The position numbers were made by a program, and so were the translations under genes. From assembly GCA_964420405.1 (NCBI GenBank), contig CAYQTL010000009.1:60533-124532 (forward strand): DNA of 64,000 nucleotides, read 5' to 3'. The stretch's first letter is position 1. Every line of letters starts with the position of its first letter. Below, piece after piece: positions 34,256 through 42,939 of this stretch. The notes beneath the pieces were generated by a model. It saw nothing but the letters and a program-made list of their open reading frames with translations. It did not search any database and was not told the origin of the DNA. The DNA comes from CAYQTL01 sp964420405. GTDB taxonomy: Bacteria; Acidobacteriota; Thermoanaerobaculia; Thermoanaerobaculales; Sulfomarinibacteraceae.

Positions 34256-35929
34256 ATGAGCTACCGGTGGGGATGGCTGGCGCTGGCGGCGGGCCTGCTC
34301 CTCGTCCTCCTGGTGCTGCCCGACGGGGACGCCGCGCGCGCGACAGCGTGGAGCCTGGTCCCGCCGGTGCTCGCGATCACCCTCGCGCTGGTCTTCCGCG
34401 AGGTCCTCGTCTCGCTCTTCCTGGGGATCTGGCTCGGCACCTCGATGCTCGCCGGCGCCGATCCCGTCGCCGGGCTGCTGCGGGCGGTCGACACCAACGT
34501 CCGCGGCGCGCTCACCGACGCCGATCACGTCAGCATCATCGTGTTCTCGATGCTGCTCGGCGGCATGGTCGGGGTGATGAGCCGGGCCGGCGGCATGATG
34601 GGCGTCGTGCGGCTGCTCGAGCCGCTGGCGACGACACCGCGGCGGGCGCAGCTCGTCACCTGGGCGATGGGTGTGGCGATCTTCTTCGACGACTACTCGA
34701 ACACCCTGATCGTCGGCAACGCCATGCGCCCGGTCACCGACCGGCACCGGATCAGCCGCGAGAAGCTGGCGTTCGTGGTCGACTCGACCGCCGCCCCGGT
34801 GGCGTGCATCGCGCTGGTCTCCACCTGGATCGGCTACCAGGTGTCGCTGCTGTCCGACGCCCTCGCCGCCGCCGGCTCGCCGCTCAACCCCTTCGCCCTG
34901 TTCCTCGAGTCGCTTCCGCTGGCGTTCTACCCGCTGCTCGCGCTGGTGACGGTGGTGACGGTGGCGGTGGGCGGTCGCGACTGGGGCCCGATGGCCGCCG
35001 CCGAGCGCCGTGCGCTCCGGGGCCAGCTGCTGGCGCCGACCGCCCGGCCGCTGGCCGACTACGAGACCTCCGGGCTCGCACCGGCGGACGACGTCGCCGC
35101 CCGGTGGGTCAACGCCGCACTGCCGGTGCTGGCGGTCGTGGTGGTCACCGTGACGGGGCTCGTGGTCACCGGCCGCGATGCGCTCGCCGGGAGCGGGGCG
35201 ACGGACCCGGCACTGCGAGACGTCATCGGCGCCTCCGACCCCTTCACCACCCTGCTGTGGGGTAGCCTGAGCGGGCTCGTCGTCGCCATCGGTCTCGCCG
35301 TCGGTCAGCGGATCCTCGACCTCCGGTCGGCGCTCGACGCGACCGTGGCCGGCTTCAAGAGCATGCTCATGGCGGTCGTCGTGCTGACGCTCGCCTGGTC
35401 GCTCGGCCGGGTCTGCACCGACCTGGCGACCGCCGACTTCCTGAAGCAGGCGGTCGGCGACTTCCTGCCGCCGGGGCTGCTGCCGACGGCGGTGTTCCTG
35501 GTCGCGGCGGCGGTGTCGTTCGCCACCGGCACCAGCTGGGGCACGATGGCGATCCTGACGCCGCTGGCGCTTCCCCTGGTGCTGCGGCTGGCACCCGGCG
35601 ACCTCGCGGTGGTGCCGGCGACGGTGTCGGCGATCCTCGGCGGCTCGGTGTTCGGCGACCACTGCTCACCGATCTCCGACACCACCATCATGTCGTCGAT
35701 GGCGTCGAGCTGCGACCACGTCGACCACGTCCGCACGCAGCTTCCCTACGCCCTGCTGGCCGCGACGACCGCCATCGTGCTCGGATACCTCCCGGCGAAC
35801 CTTCTGGGCCTGCCGTCGTGGCCCGGGTTGCTCGCCGGCACCGCCGTGATCGTCGCGGTGTTCCGGCTCGCCGGACGCCCCCTGCAGGACCCAGGCCCGG
35901 GCCCGACGCGATGTGGCCCGGCAAAGTGA
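34256..35929 (+). CDS. NhaC-family Na+/H+ antiporter
   Basis: A 557-residue integral membrane protein with about twelve hydrophobic segments. The family motif appears as VAIFFDDYSNTLIVGNAMRP, with STAAPVACIALVSTWIGYQ after it and, in the second half, ATGTSWGTMAILTPLALPLV and GSVFGDHCSPISDTT. These are the half-repeat ion-binding segments of NhaC transporters, which exchange Na+ (or in some members an organic acid) for protons. The substrate is not certain because malate/lactate antiporters share the fold. The ATG follows a TACTCT hexamer by seven bases. Confidence 0.9.
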   Translation: MSYRWGWLALAAGLLLVLLVLPDGDAARATAWSLVPPVLAITLALVFREVLVSLFLGIWLGTSMLAGADPVAGLLRAVDTNVRGALTDADHVSIIVFSMLLGGMVGVMSRAGGMMGVVRLLEPLATTPRRAQLVTWAMGVAIFFDDYSNTLIVGNAMRPVTDRHRISREKLAFVVDSTAAPVACIALVSTWIGYQVSLLSDALAAAGSPLNPFALFLESLPLAFYPLLALVTVVTVAVGGRDWGPMAAAERRALRGQLLAPTARPLADYETSGLAPADDVAARWVNAALPVLAVVVVTVTGLVVTGRDALAGSGATDPALRDVIGASDPFTTLLWGSLSGLVVAIGLAVGQRILDLRSALDATVAGFKSMLMAVVVLTLAWSLGRVCTDLATADFLKQAVGDFLPPGLLPTAVFLVAAAVSFATGTSWGTMAILTPLALPLVLRLAPGDLAVVPATVSAILGGSVFGDHCSPISDTTIMSSMASSCDHVDHVRTQLPYALLAATTAIVLGYLPANLLGLPSWPGLLAGTAVIVAVFRLAGRPLQDPGPGPTRCGPAK

Positions 35930-36047
35930 TTGCAGGAGAACGACTTGCACGCGGGCGGGCGACCCTGCGGACCAGCTGCCGGGCCTGCAACCAACGGATT
36001 CTCAGTGAGTTGGCTTCGAACAGGGGTGACGCGCCGCGACCGGGTGG

Positions 36048-36053
36048 TATACT
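36048..36053 (+). promoter_or_regulatory. Candidate infC promoter, -10 TATACT
   Basis: TATACT with GTGACG 16 bases upstream (36026-36031) as a weak -35. It gives a leader of about 55 bases before the AUU start. The 118 bases between the antiporter stop and this hexamer hold no gene. Confidence 0.45.
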
Positions 36054-36113
36054 GCGCCGGTATGGGCCGCGCTCCGGCGCACGACAGTCTCATCCGACCC
36101 ACGGAGGACCACG

Positions 36114-36656
36114 ATTCGCAAGTCCCTTTTTCGTGAAGATCCCCAGAAGCCACAGGTGCGCATCAACGAGCGCATCCGGCTTTCCCCCGTTCGGCTGATC
36201 GACGACGACGGCGCCCAGCTGGGCGTGGTGTCGGTGGACGAGGCGCTCGACCGCGCCCGGTCCAAGGGCCTCGACCTGGTCGAGGTGGCGGGGAACACCC
36301 GCCCGATCGTCTGCAAGATCATGGACTACGGGCGCTTCCGCTACGAGCAGGAGAAGAAGGCGCGCGAGGCCAAGAAGCAGCAGCACCAGGTCGACGTCAA
36401 GGAAGTCAAGTACCGGCCGAACATCAACCAGCACGACTTCGACACCAAGACCAACCGAGCCCGCAAGTTCCTCGAGCAGGGCAAGCACGTCAAGGTCACG
36501 ATCATGTTCCGGATGCGGGAGATGCGGCGACCCGAGAACGGCTTCGAGCTGCTGCAGCGGGTGGCCGACGCGCTCGCCGACATCGCCAACGTCGACCGCA
36601 TGCCGACCAAGCTCGAGGGCCGCGACCTGGTGATGGTCATGCGGCCGAAGAAGTAG
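36114..36656 (+). CDS. infC: Translation initiation factor IF-3, AUU start codon
   Basis: IF-3 binds the 30S subunit, prevents early 50S joining and checks start-codon fidelity. Starting at ATT the protein has 180 residues: RKSLFREDPQKP, then VRINERIRLSPVRLID (N domain), the KKAREAKKQQ linker helix and the C domain (KEVKYRPNINQHDFDTKTN, MFRMREMRRPENG). GGAGG lies six bases before the ATT, while the first GTG (36156) has no ribosome site and would remove the conserved N-terminal segment. AUU is the start codon in E. coli infC too, where IF-3 represses its own translation by rejecting non-standard starts. No rpmI or rplT follows. Confidence 0.96.
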   Translation: MRKSLFREDPQKPQVRINERIRLSPVRLIDDDGAQLGVVSVDEALDRARSKGLDLVEVAGNTRPIVCKIMDYGRFRYEQEKKAREAKKQQHQVDVKEVKYRPNINQHDFDTKTNRARKFLEQGKHVKVTIMFRMREMRRPENGFELLQRVADALADIANVDRMPTKLEGRDLVMVMRPKK

Positions 36657-36825
36657 CAGCCGTCGCAGTCCTCTGTGCGTCCGCCTCCGCGCCCGCTGCG
36701 GCGGCAGGGACAGCCCTCAGCGTCACACCCTGCGCGACGGCCGTCTGCCGCCACGGGCGTCCATCCGGATCAGGAGCAGGATCGGGGCGAGAGCCGCGGC
36801 GGGGGGGCGGCCGCGGGCCCGGAGC

Positions 36826-38604
36826 TCACCCCCGCAGCCGCTCCAGGAACTGCTCCGGCGGCTCGAAACCCGTGATCCGGAATCGTTCCCCGGCGCCGTC
36901 CAGGACGATCACCGTCGGCACACCGCGCACGTCGAAGGTCTCCGTCAGGCGCCGGCCGGCCTCGGTGCTGCGGGTCAGGTCGACCTTGAACCGCGCGTAG
37001 CCCGCCAGCTCGGCGCGCACCCCCGGATCGGCGAAGGTCTTCTCGTCCAGCTCCTTGCAGGGCGCGCACCAGTCGGCGTAGAAGTCGAGGATCACCGGCG
37101 TGCCCGCCGCGGCGGCCGCCTCCACCTGCGAGGCGTCGTAGGGCGCCCACTCGAGGTGGCCGGACGGGCCGGCCGCCGTCCCGCCGGCCGTGCCGCCCAC
37201 CCGGCCCGCCGGGGCCGGGGCGAGCCACAGCCCGGCGACCACCATGGCGGTGCACAGCAGCCGCATGGCGCGGTCTATGGCGGGCTGCTCGTGGCCGGTT
37301 CGGTCCACCACCAGCAGGTAGAGGCCGCCGAGGACCAGCACCGCGGCCATCGACCAGCCTCCCGCCTCACCCGGCAGCAATGGCGCCGCGAAGTAGGCCG
37401 CCATGGCGACGAGGATCACGCCGAACACCCGCCGGACACCCACCATCCAGATCCCCGAGGCGGGCAGCTTGTTCACCAGGCCGGTGAAGGTCCCGAGCAG
37501 AAGGTATGGCACCCCGAGCCCGAGCGCGAGCGCGAAGAACAGCACGAAACCGAACACCGGGTCGCCGCGCTCGCCGACGAAGGTCACGAGGCCGAGCACG
37601 AACGGGCCGATGCACGGCGCCGCCACCAGCCCCATCACCAGCCCCATGACGAGGGCCCCGGCAGCGCCACCGCGGTCGCTCTGGGCCCACGCCGGCAACG
37701 GGACCCGGAACTCCCAGGCTCCGAACATGGCCGCCGCGAGCGCCAACAGCACGGCGACGATGACCGCGACCACCCACGGGTTCTGGAGAATGCCGCCGAA
37801 CAGGGCGCCGCCGAGCGCCGCGAGCACGCCGAGCACCGAGTAGGTCAGCGCGATTCCGACCACGTAGGCGAGCGCGAGCCAGAAGGTCCCGCCGGTACGT
37901 CGCTTCGCCTGCTCGGAGAAGTAACCGATGGTGATCGGGATCAGGGGGAACACGCACGGCGTGAGGTTGAGGCCGAGGCCGGCGAGGAACACGAGCACGA
38001 GCAGCAGGGGCAGCGAGCGACCGGTGAACGGGTCGTCGCCGGCGGTCCCGCCGTCGTCCGCCACCGCCACCGTCTCGAACAGCTCCGCGTTGGCCGGCTG
38101 CCATTCGCTGCCGACGCCGGCCACCACGAGCTCCGTCGCGGCGGAGACGCCGACGGGCGCCAGGCATTGGGTGTCGTTACAGGCCTGCGCGGTGACCTCC
38201 ACCGCGACCCGGGCCGTACCCGACGCGCCCTCCGGCACGGCGGTGCCGGCCGGGATCACCACCCGCCCCTCCCACACCTCGATCGGCTGCTCGGAGAACT
38301 CGAACTGCAGCGGCGTGCCGTCGGGGAAGGCGACGACCGGGGGCGGCCACCCTTCGGGCATCACCCAGCCGAGCGTGGTGGGCAGCGAGAAGTCGTCGCC
38401 CGGCTCGTCGCTGTTGACGTGCCACCCCCGGTCGACGTCGAGCACCACCGCGAGCCGCAGCGGCTCGCCCGCCACCGCCGGCGCGCGGTCCGCGACCAGC
38501 CGGACCTGGAACACCGGCTCGCTCTCGAAGCCCTGTGCCGCCGCCGGCGCGGCGACGGCGGCGGCGAGCACCGCCATCAGACCGATTCGGATCACGCGTC
38601 CCAT
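36826..38604 (-). CDS. dsbD: Thiol:disulfide interchange protein DsbD
   Basis: Carries electrons from cytoplasmic thioredoxin across the inner membrane to periplasmic thiol reductases. The 592-residue protein has all three modules: signal peptide and DsbD-alpha-like domain (to about 190) with C142 and C147 (CNDTQC); a membrane domain with C217 (LTPCVFPLIPI) and C331 (APCIGPF); and a C-terminal thioredoxin domain with C513-APC516 (DWCAPCKELDEKTF). It overlaps the 3' end of trmD by 13 bases and is probably co-transcribed with it. The likely electron source may include the thioredoxin encoded at 47.8 kb. Confidence 0.95.
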   Translation of the reverse strand: MGRVIRIGLMAVLAAAVAAPAAAQGFESEPVFQVRLVADRAPAVAGEPLRLAVVLDVDRGWHVNSDEPGDDFSLPTTLGWVMPEGWPPPVVAFPDGTPLQFEFSEQPIEVWEGRVVIPAGTAVPEGASGTARVAVEVTAQACNDTQCLAPVGVSAATELVVAGVGSEWQPANAELFETVAVADDGGTAGDDPFTGRSLPLLLVLVFLAGLGLNLTPCVFPLIPITIGYFSEQAKRRTGGTFWLALAYVVGIALTYSVLGVLAALGGALFGGILQNPWVVAVIVAVLLALAAAMFGAWEFRVPLPAWAQSDRGGAAGALVMGLVMGLVAAPCIGPFVLGLVTFVGERGDPVFGFVLFFALALGLGVPYLLLGTFTGLVNKLPASGIWMVGVRRVFGVILVAMAAYFAAPLLPGEAGGWSMAAVLVLGGLYLLVVDRTGHEQPAIDRAMRLLCTAMVVAGLWLAPAPAGRVGGTAGGTAAGPSGHLEWAPYDASQVEAAAAAGTPVILDFYADWCAPCKELDEKTFADPGVRAELAGYARFKVDLTRSTEAGRRLTETFDVRGVPTVIVLDGAGERFRITGFEPPEQFLERLRG

Positions 38605-39404
38605 CGTTCCCCCATGCCGTCGCGCGGTCCCCCCGCGCCTGCTGCGGCGGCCTCGGCCTCGATCGCCAGCGCCGGCGCGTAGCGCCGCACCAGCCGGCGG
38701 ACCTCGTCCGGGTACCGGCTCCAGTACTTCTTGACCATGTCGGCGCGCCTGGTTACGGTCGCCTCCACCGCCCGCTCCAGCCGCCACCGCCGGACCTTGT
38801 CGTGGTGCCCCGAGGTCAGCACGCCCGGCACGCCGCGGCCCTCGACCTCCGGCGGGCGGGTGTAGCACGGATGGTCGAGCAGGCCGTCGGCGAACGAGTC
38901 GTCGGCCACCGATGCCGGATCGCCGACCACGCCCGGCACCAGCCGCGCCACAGCCTCGATCACCGCCATCGCCGCCACCTCGCCGCCGCCGAGAACGAAG
39001 TCCCCGAGGGAGACCTCGAGCGGCCCGAGCAGCTCGGACACGCGCTCGTCGATCCCCTCGTACCGCCCGCACACCAGGATCAGCGGCGGCCCGGCGGCGA
39101 GCTCGGCGGCCAGCCGGTGGTCGAGCCGGCGACCGCGCGGCGTCAGCAGGACGGTCCGCGGCGGCGGGTCCCGGTCGGCCGCCAGCTCGGCCACCGCCGC
39201 CAGGACCGGCGGCGCCTGCAGGACCATCCCGGCGCCGCCGCCGTACGGCGCGTCGTCCACCTGGCCCCAGCGGTTGCCGGCCCAACGACGCAGGTCGTGG
39301 GCGGTCAGCTCGACCATCCCGTCGGCGACTGCGCGCCCGAGCACGCCGATCGAGGCGAACGGCGTGAACAGCTCCGGGAAGATGGTGACGACGTCGAACC
39401 TCAT
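38592..39404 (-). CDS. trmD: tRNA (guanine-37-N1)-methyltransferase
   Basis: SPOUT-class enzyme that methylates G37 of tRNAs with a G36, preventing frameshifts. The 270-residue protein has FDVVTIFPELF at the start, DAPYGGGAGMVLQAPPV, the trefoil-knot AdoMet-binding segments LVCGRYEGIDERV and SLGDFVLGGGE, and a C-terminal domain with LTSGHHDKVRRWR. The chosen ATG has GGAGCG as ribosome site and gives the standard MRFDVVTIFP. It follows rimM by 31 bases; rplS, which usually comes next in this series, is missing and dsbD takes its place. Confidence 0.96.
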   Translation of the reverse strand: MRFDVVTIFPELFTPFASIGVLGRAVADGMVELTAHDLRRWAGNRWGQVDDAPYGGGAGMVLQAPPVLAAVAELAADRDPPPRTVLLTPRGRRLDHRLAAELAAGPPLILVCGRYEGIDERVSELLGPLEVSLGDFVLGGGEVAAMAVIEAVARLVPGVVGDPASVADDSFADGLLDHPCYTRPPEVEGRGVPGVLTSGHHDKVRRWRLERAVEATVTRRADMVKKYWSRYPDEVRRLVRRYAPALAIEAEAAAAGAGGPRDGMGERWDA

Positions 39405-39435
39405 CGGATGGCGCTCCGAGGAACGAGGCCTCGCC

Positions 39436-39972
39436 TCAGGCGGTCTCGGCGTCGTCGTCGAGCAGGCCAGGCAGCGTCCGGATGGTGACGGTCCCCCCAT
39501 CCAGGTCGACCGCCTCCACGAGCTCCGGCACGAAGGGCACGAGATAGCGGTGACCGTCCCTCTCCACCTCGATCCTCGACTGGCCGCCGGCCGCGTCCAG
39601 TCCGACGACCGTCCCGAGCGGACGGCCCTCGGGCGACCGGCACTGCAGCCCGACCAGGTGGTGCTCGTAGTAGTAGCCCTCCGGGAGCTCGTCGCGGCTC
39701 TGCTCGGGAAGGAAGAGGTAGCGCCCTCGCCACGTGTCGGCCTCGTCGCGGTCTCTCAGGCCGGTGACCGACAGCAGCCAGCGTCCGGCATGCACCCGCA
39801 CCCGGTGGACCTCGTGGAACGTGTCCGGACCCTCGGCGGGGCCTGCGCCGAAACGGACGCCGGCCGCGAGACGCTCCGGGAAGTCGGTGATGATCTCGAC
39901 CAGGAGGTCGCCGTGGACGCCGTGGGGCTTGTCGACGTGCCCCACGATCAGCCAGTCGCGCTCCGAGCTCAC
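39436..39972 (-). CDS. rimM: 16S rRNA processing protein RimM
   Basis: Ribosome maturation factor that binds S19 and helps mature the 30S head. The 178-residue protein has the N-terminal beta-barrel (LIVGHVDKPHGVHGDLLVE, about 7-25) and the C-terminal PRC barrel (YYEHHLVGLQC through VPFVPELVEAVDLDGGTV). The GTG at 39972 is preferred to the GTG six codons earlier because GGAGGA then lies six bases upstream. It is in the ffh-rpsP-khpA-rimM-trmD series. Confidence 0.94.
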   Translation of the reverse strand: MSSERDWLIVGHVDKPHGVHGDLLVEIITDFPERLAAGVRFGAGPAEGPDTFHEVHRVRVHAGRWLLSVTGLRDRDEADTWRGRYLFLPEQSRDELPEGYYYEHHLVGLQCRSPEGRPLGTVVGLDAAGGQSRIEVERDGHRYLVPFVPELVEAVDLDGGTVTIRTLPGLLDDDAETA

Positions 39973-40012
39973 GGCAGCTCCTCCGCCCACCGTCCGCCGG
40001 GCTGCGCCGCGG

Positions 40013-40252
40013 TCACTCGAGAATCTCGAGCACGAACCGCTTGTGCACCTTCATCCCGGCGGCCGACAGCAGGGTCCGGATCGCCCGGGCGGTGCGCCCC
40101 TGGCGACCGATCACCTTGCCGAGGTCGTCATTGCGCACGCGCAGCTCCAGCACCGTGGTCTGCTCCCCCTCGACCTCGGTCACGCGCACGTCCTCGGGGC
40201 TGTCCACCAGAGCCTTCGCAATCTCCTCGAGCAGGTCTTTCATGGCACTCAC
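40013..40252 (-). CDS. khpA: KH-domain RNA-binding protein KhpA
   Basis: A 79-residue protein made of one KH domain: DLLEEIAKALVDSPEDVRV, then the nucleic-acid binding loop in LGKVIGRQGRTARAIRTLL (GRQG), then a short C-terminal strand. KhpA (YlqC) acts with KhpB as an RNA chaperone in some bacteria. It starts at GTG with AAAGGAG six bases upstream. It is always found between rpsP and rimM in this type of cluster, and is so here. Confidence 0.93.
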   Translation of the reverse strand: MSAMKDLLEEIAKALVDSPEDVRVTEVEGEQTTVLELRVRNDDLGKVIGRQGRTARAIRTLLSAAGMKVHKRFVLEILE

Positions 40253-40296
40253 GGGGGGCTCCTTTCGAGGCGCGAGGGACGGGAAGGCGGAGCCGG

Positions 40297-40539
40297 CTAC
40301 TGCTGTCGTCGTGCCTTGCGGATCAGTGACCGGACGGTTTCAGACACCCTCGCGCCCTGGCTCTGCCAGTGGTCAACCTTGTCGAGGTCGATCCGAATTT
40401 CCGGCGGCTCGGTCTGTGGGTTGTAGTGCCCGACGAGCTCCAAGTAGTCGGAACTCGGGCGTTTCCGCGAGTCCGACACGACCACTCGGTAGATCGGGTT
40501 GTGCTTGGCGCCTCCACGGCGCAGGCGGATCATGAGCAT
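40297..40539 (-). CDS. rpsP: 30S ribosomal protein S16
   Basis: S16 binds 16S rRNA early in 30S assembly. The 80-residue protein is full length, with IRLRRGGAKHNPIYRVVVSD, YLELVGHYNPQTEP and a short basic C-terminus. The ATG has AGGAGG six bases upstream. It follows ffh by 29 bases, an order shared by many bacteria. Confidence 0.97.
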   Translation of the reverse strand: MLMIRLRRGGAKHNPIYRVVVSDSRKRPSSDYLELVGHYNPQTEPPEIRIDLDKVDHWQSQGARVSETVRSLIRKARRQQ

Positions 40540-40568
40540 GAACGTCCTCCTAGAGCGGCCGGGCGTCG

Positions 40569-41903
40569 TCAGCCGAGCCCGAGCTGTCGCTTGAGCGCCC
40601 GGGAATCGGCTTTCCCGAGGCGTTTCATCAGTTTACGCATCTGGCCGTACTGCCGCAACAGGCGGTTGATCTCCTCGACGCTGGTGCCGGACCCGCGCGC
40701 GACCCTGCGCTTGCGGGAGCCGTTCAGAATCTGCGGATGGCGCCGCTCCTGCGGGGTCATGGAGTCGATGCAGGCCGTCATCCGCTTGAGCTGGCGCTCC
40801 TGGGCCTCGCCGACGCCACCCTGCGGCAGCATCTTGCCGATCCCCGGCATCATCTCCATCACCTGATGCAGGGGGCCCATCTTCTTGAGGCTGCCGAGCT
40901 GGTCGCGCAGGTCCTCGAGGTCGAACTGGTTCTTCCTCAGCTTCGCCTCGAGCCGCTTCGCCTTGCGCTCGTCGACCGCGTCCTGGGCCTTCTCGACAAG
41001 GGTGAGGACATCGCCCATGCCGAGGATGCGGCCCGCCATGCGGTCGGGGTGGAACTGCTCGAGCCCGTCCACCTGCTCGCCGACGCCGGCGAAGACGATC
41101 GGCCGGCCGACCACCTCCGACACCGACAGGGCGGCGCCGCCGCGGGCGTCGCCGTCGAGCTTCGTCAGGATCACGCCGGTGACGTCGAGCCGCTCGTGGA
41201 ACGCGCGCGCCGACCGGACGGCATCCTGGCCGGTCATCGCGTCGGCCACGAACAGGATGTGTTTAGGCTCGAGCTGGGCCTTGAGCCGCTCGAGCTGGCC
41301 CATCAGCTCGTCGTCCACGTGCAGCCGCCCGGCGGTGTCGAAGAACAGGACCTGGTACCCCTTGATGCGGGCCTCGCGAAGCGCCCGCCGCGCGATCTCC
41401 TCCGGATCGTCGAGGTCGCGGGTGTCGATCGTCGGGATCCCGATCTTCTCGCCGAGCACCAGCAGCTGCTCGCGCGCGGCGGGACGCGACGTGTCGGCGG
41501 GGACCAGCAGCGGGAAGAGATTCTTCTTCTCCCGGACCCAGCGGGCGAGCTTGGCGGCGGTCGTGGTCTTGCCGGATCCCTGCAGCCCGACCAGCATGAC
41601 GACCGCCGGACGACCTCGGAAGTCGAGGTCGACGGTCTCGCGGCCGAGCAGCTGGACCAGCTCCTCGTGGACCACCTTGGCGACCATCTGGGCCGGCGTC
41701 ACCGAGCCGAGCACCTCCGTGCCCAGCGACCGCTCCCGAACCCGGGCCACGAAGCGCGTCACGACCTCGACGCTGACGTCCGCTCCCAGCAGGGCGAGAC
41801 GGATCTCACGCAGCGCCGTGTCGACGTGGTACTCCGTCAGGTGACCCTCGCCCCGGAGGGTCTTCATCACGCGGCCGAGACGCTCCTGCAGCGACTCCAA
41901 CAT
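40569..41903 (-). CDS. ffh: Signal recognition particle protein Ffh
   Basis: GTPase of the signal recognition particle that delivers ribosomes making membrane proteins to FtsY. The 444-residue protein has the N domain (1-95), G1 GLQGSGKTTTAAKLA at 106-120, DTAGRLH, TKLDGDARGG and the Met-rich M domain (MGPLHQVMEMMPGIGKM and RRVARGSGTSVEEINRLL). The ATG lies nine bases after a TACACT -10 hexamer with no ribosome site, so the message is nearly leaderless. It heads the rpsP-khpA-rimM-trmD-dsbD series. Confidence 0.97.
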   Translation of the reverse strand: MLESLQERLGRVMKTLRGEGHLTEYHVDTALREIRLALLGADVSVEVVTRFVARVRERSLGTEVLGSVTPAQMVAKVVHEELVQLLGRETVDLDFRGRPAVVMLVGLQGSGKTTTAAKLARWVREKKNLFPLLVPADTSRPAAREQLLVLGEKIGIPTIDTRDLDDPEEIARRALREARIKGYQVLFFDTAGRLHVDDELMGQLERLKAQLEPKHILFVADAMTGQDAVRSARAFHERLDVTGVILTKLDGDARGGAALSVSEVVGRPIVFAGVGEQVDGLEQFHPDRMAGRILGMGDVLTLVEKAQDAVDERKAKRLEAKLRKNQFDLEDLRDQLGSLKKMGPLHQVMEMMPGIGKMLPQGGVGEAQERQLKRMTACIDSMTPQERRHPQILNGSRKRRVARGSGTSVEEINRLLRQYGQMRKLMKRLGKADSRALKRQLGLG

Positions 41904-41912
41904 AGGCGGCGC

Positions 41913-41918
41913 AGTGTA
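41913..41918 (-). promoter_or_regulatory. -10 hexamer TACACT, near-leaderless ffh
   Basis: TACACT on the minus strand, nine bases, then ATG. It is back to back with the LuxR-type gene promoter 34 bases away. Confidence 0.45.
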
Positions 41919-41951
41919 GCAGAGAGCCCGCCGACGCCGTACGCGCGGGTG

Positions 41952-41957
41952 TAGAAT
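41952..41957 (+). promoter_or_regulatory. -10 hexamer TAGAAT, leaderless GTG start
   Basis: TAGAAT, six bases, then GTG at 41964. A second GTG follows at once, so the spacing decides the start. Confidence 0.5.
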
Positions 41958-41963
41958 CCCGAG

Positions 41964-42884
41964 GTGGTGAGGAGCGAGAACGGCCCCGTCCTGCTCGACA
42001 CGCGCTGCCCCGAGGCCGACGACGACGAGGTCCTGACGCTGCTCGGCACGGTTGCGGACGCGTGCGGCGCGTCATGGGTCGAGCTGGGGCTGCAGGTCGT
42101 CGGCGCGGACGCCTCGCGGACCTACCGCTTCGCGCGGCGTGACGGCGACGGGATCCGGGTCGAGCTGCCGGTCGGCGCAGGCTACACGGCCACGCTGCTG
42201 GTAGGGACCGACCGGCGTCCGCCGGAGCCGCTCGTCCGCCTGATCGGTCTCGGTCTCTCCCGGGTGCTGCTCGCCCGTCGCTACCTGGAGCAGGCGTCTC
42301 TGCTGCGCAGCGCGCTCGACACCACCGCCAGCGCGGTGCTGCTGTTCGACTCCCGCGGCGCGATCGCCTACGCCAACCCCGCCGGCGACACGCTGCTGAC
42401 CCGACAGACCGAGGGCGAGCTGCGGGTGCTGTGCGGCGACCGGCGGCCCGCTCCCTTGATCAGCGACGTGTGCCACCGCGCGGAGCAGCTGGCCGCGGCG
42501 GCGGCATCGTCGTCACAGCGGACGCTGCTGTCGCTGACCGACGGCTCCACCATGCTCTGCGAGCTGCTCCGGGTGCGGATCGGCGCCGGCTCGGACGCCA
42601 CCGGCGTCCTCGTCTTCCTGCAGCGCGTCGGCGGCGGCCCCCGCCACGACCTCGCGGCGTTCTCCGACAGCCACAACCTCAGCCCACGGGAGCTCGAGGT
42701 CACCCACCTGCTGCTCGACGGCTGCACCACCGCCGCCATCGCGGACCGACTCGGCATCTCGAGCCACACGGTCCGCGACCACCTCAAGCACGTTTACCGC
42801 AAGACCGACACCCGCTCGCGCGGCGAGCTGATCAGCCGGGTCGCCGGGGCGGCGCCGCCCGCCAGCTCCGTCGAGCGATCCTGA
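41964..42884 (+). CDS. PAS-domain LuxR-family transcriptional regulator
   Basis: A 306-residue regulator: a variable N-terminal domain (about 1-105, GAF-like texture), a PAS domain (about 110-220; LRSALDTTASAVLLFDSRGAI, AYANPAGDTLL) and a C-terminal LuxR HTH (about 235-290; LSPRELEVTHLLLDGC, IADRLGISSHTVRDHLKHVY). No receiver domain is present, so it probably senses a ligand or redox state directly. The target genes are not evident. The start codon is GTG, set by TAGAAT six bases upstream. Confidence 0.88.
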   Translation: MVRSENGPVLLDTRCPEADDDEVLTLLGTVADACGASWVELGLQVVGADASRTYRFARRDGDGIRVELPVGAGYTATLLVGTDRRPPEPLVRLIGLGLSRVLLARRYLEQASLLRSALDTTASAVLLFDSRGAIAYANPAGDTLLTRQTEGELRVLCGDRRPAPLISDVCHRAEQLAAAAASSSQRTLLSLTDGSTMLCELLRVRIGAGSDATGVLVFLQRVGGGPRHDLAAFSDSHNLSPRELEVTHLLLDGCTTAAIADRLGISSHTVRDHLKHVYRKTDTRSRGELISRVAGAAPPASSVERS

Positions 42885-42910
42885 TCACGATCGGCCGCCG
42901 CCGCCTGCGG

Positions 42911-42916
42911 TATACT
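42911..42916 (+). promoter_or_regulatory. -10 hexamer TATACT for the exported protein gene
   Basis: TATACT lies 23 bases before the ATG at 42940, with CAGGAGGG as ribosome site in the leader. Confidence 0.45.
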
Positions 42917-42939
42917 CGGGCCGTCGCAGGAGGGCCTCG

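Noticed and set aside
35930..36047. tRNA or small RNA gene before infC
   Set aside because: No cloverleaf can be drawn; the stretch lacks a T-loop GTTCGA in a stem context and a matching acceptor stem.
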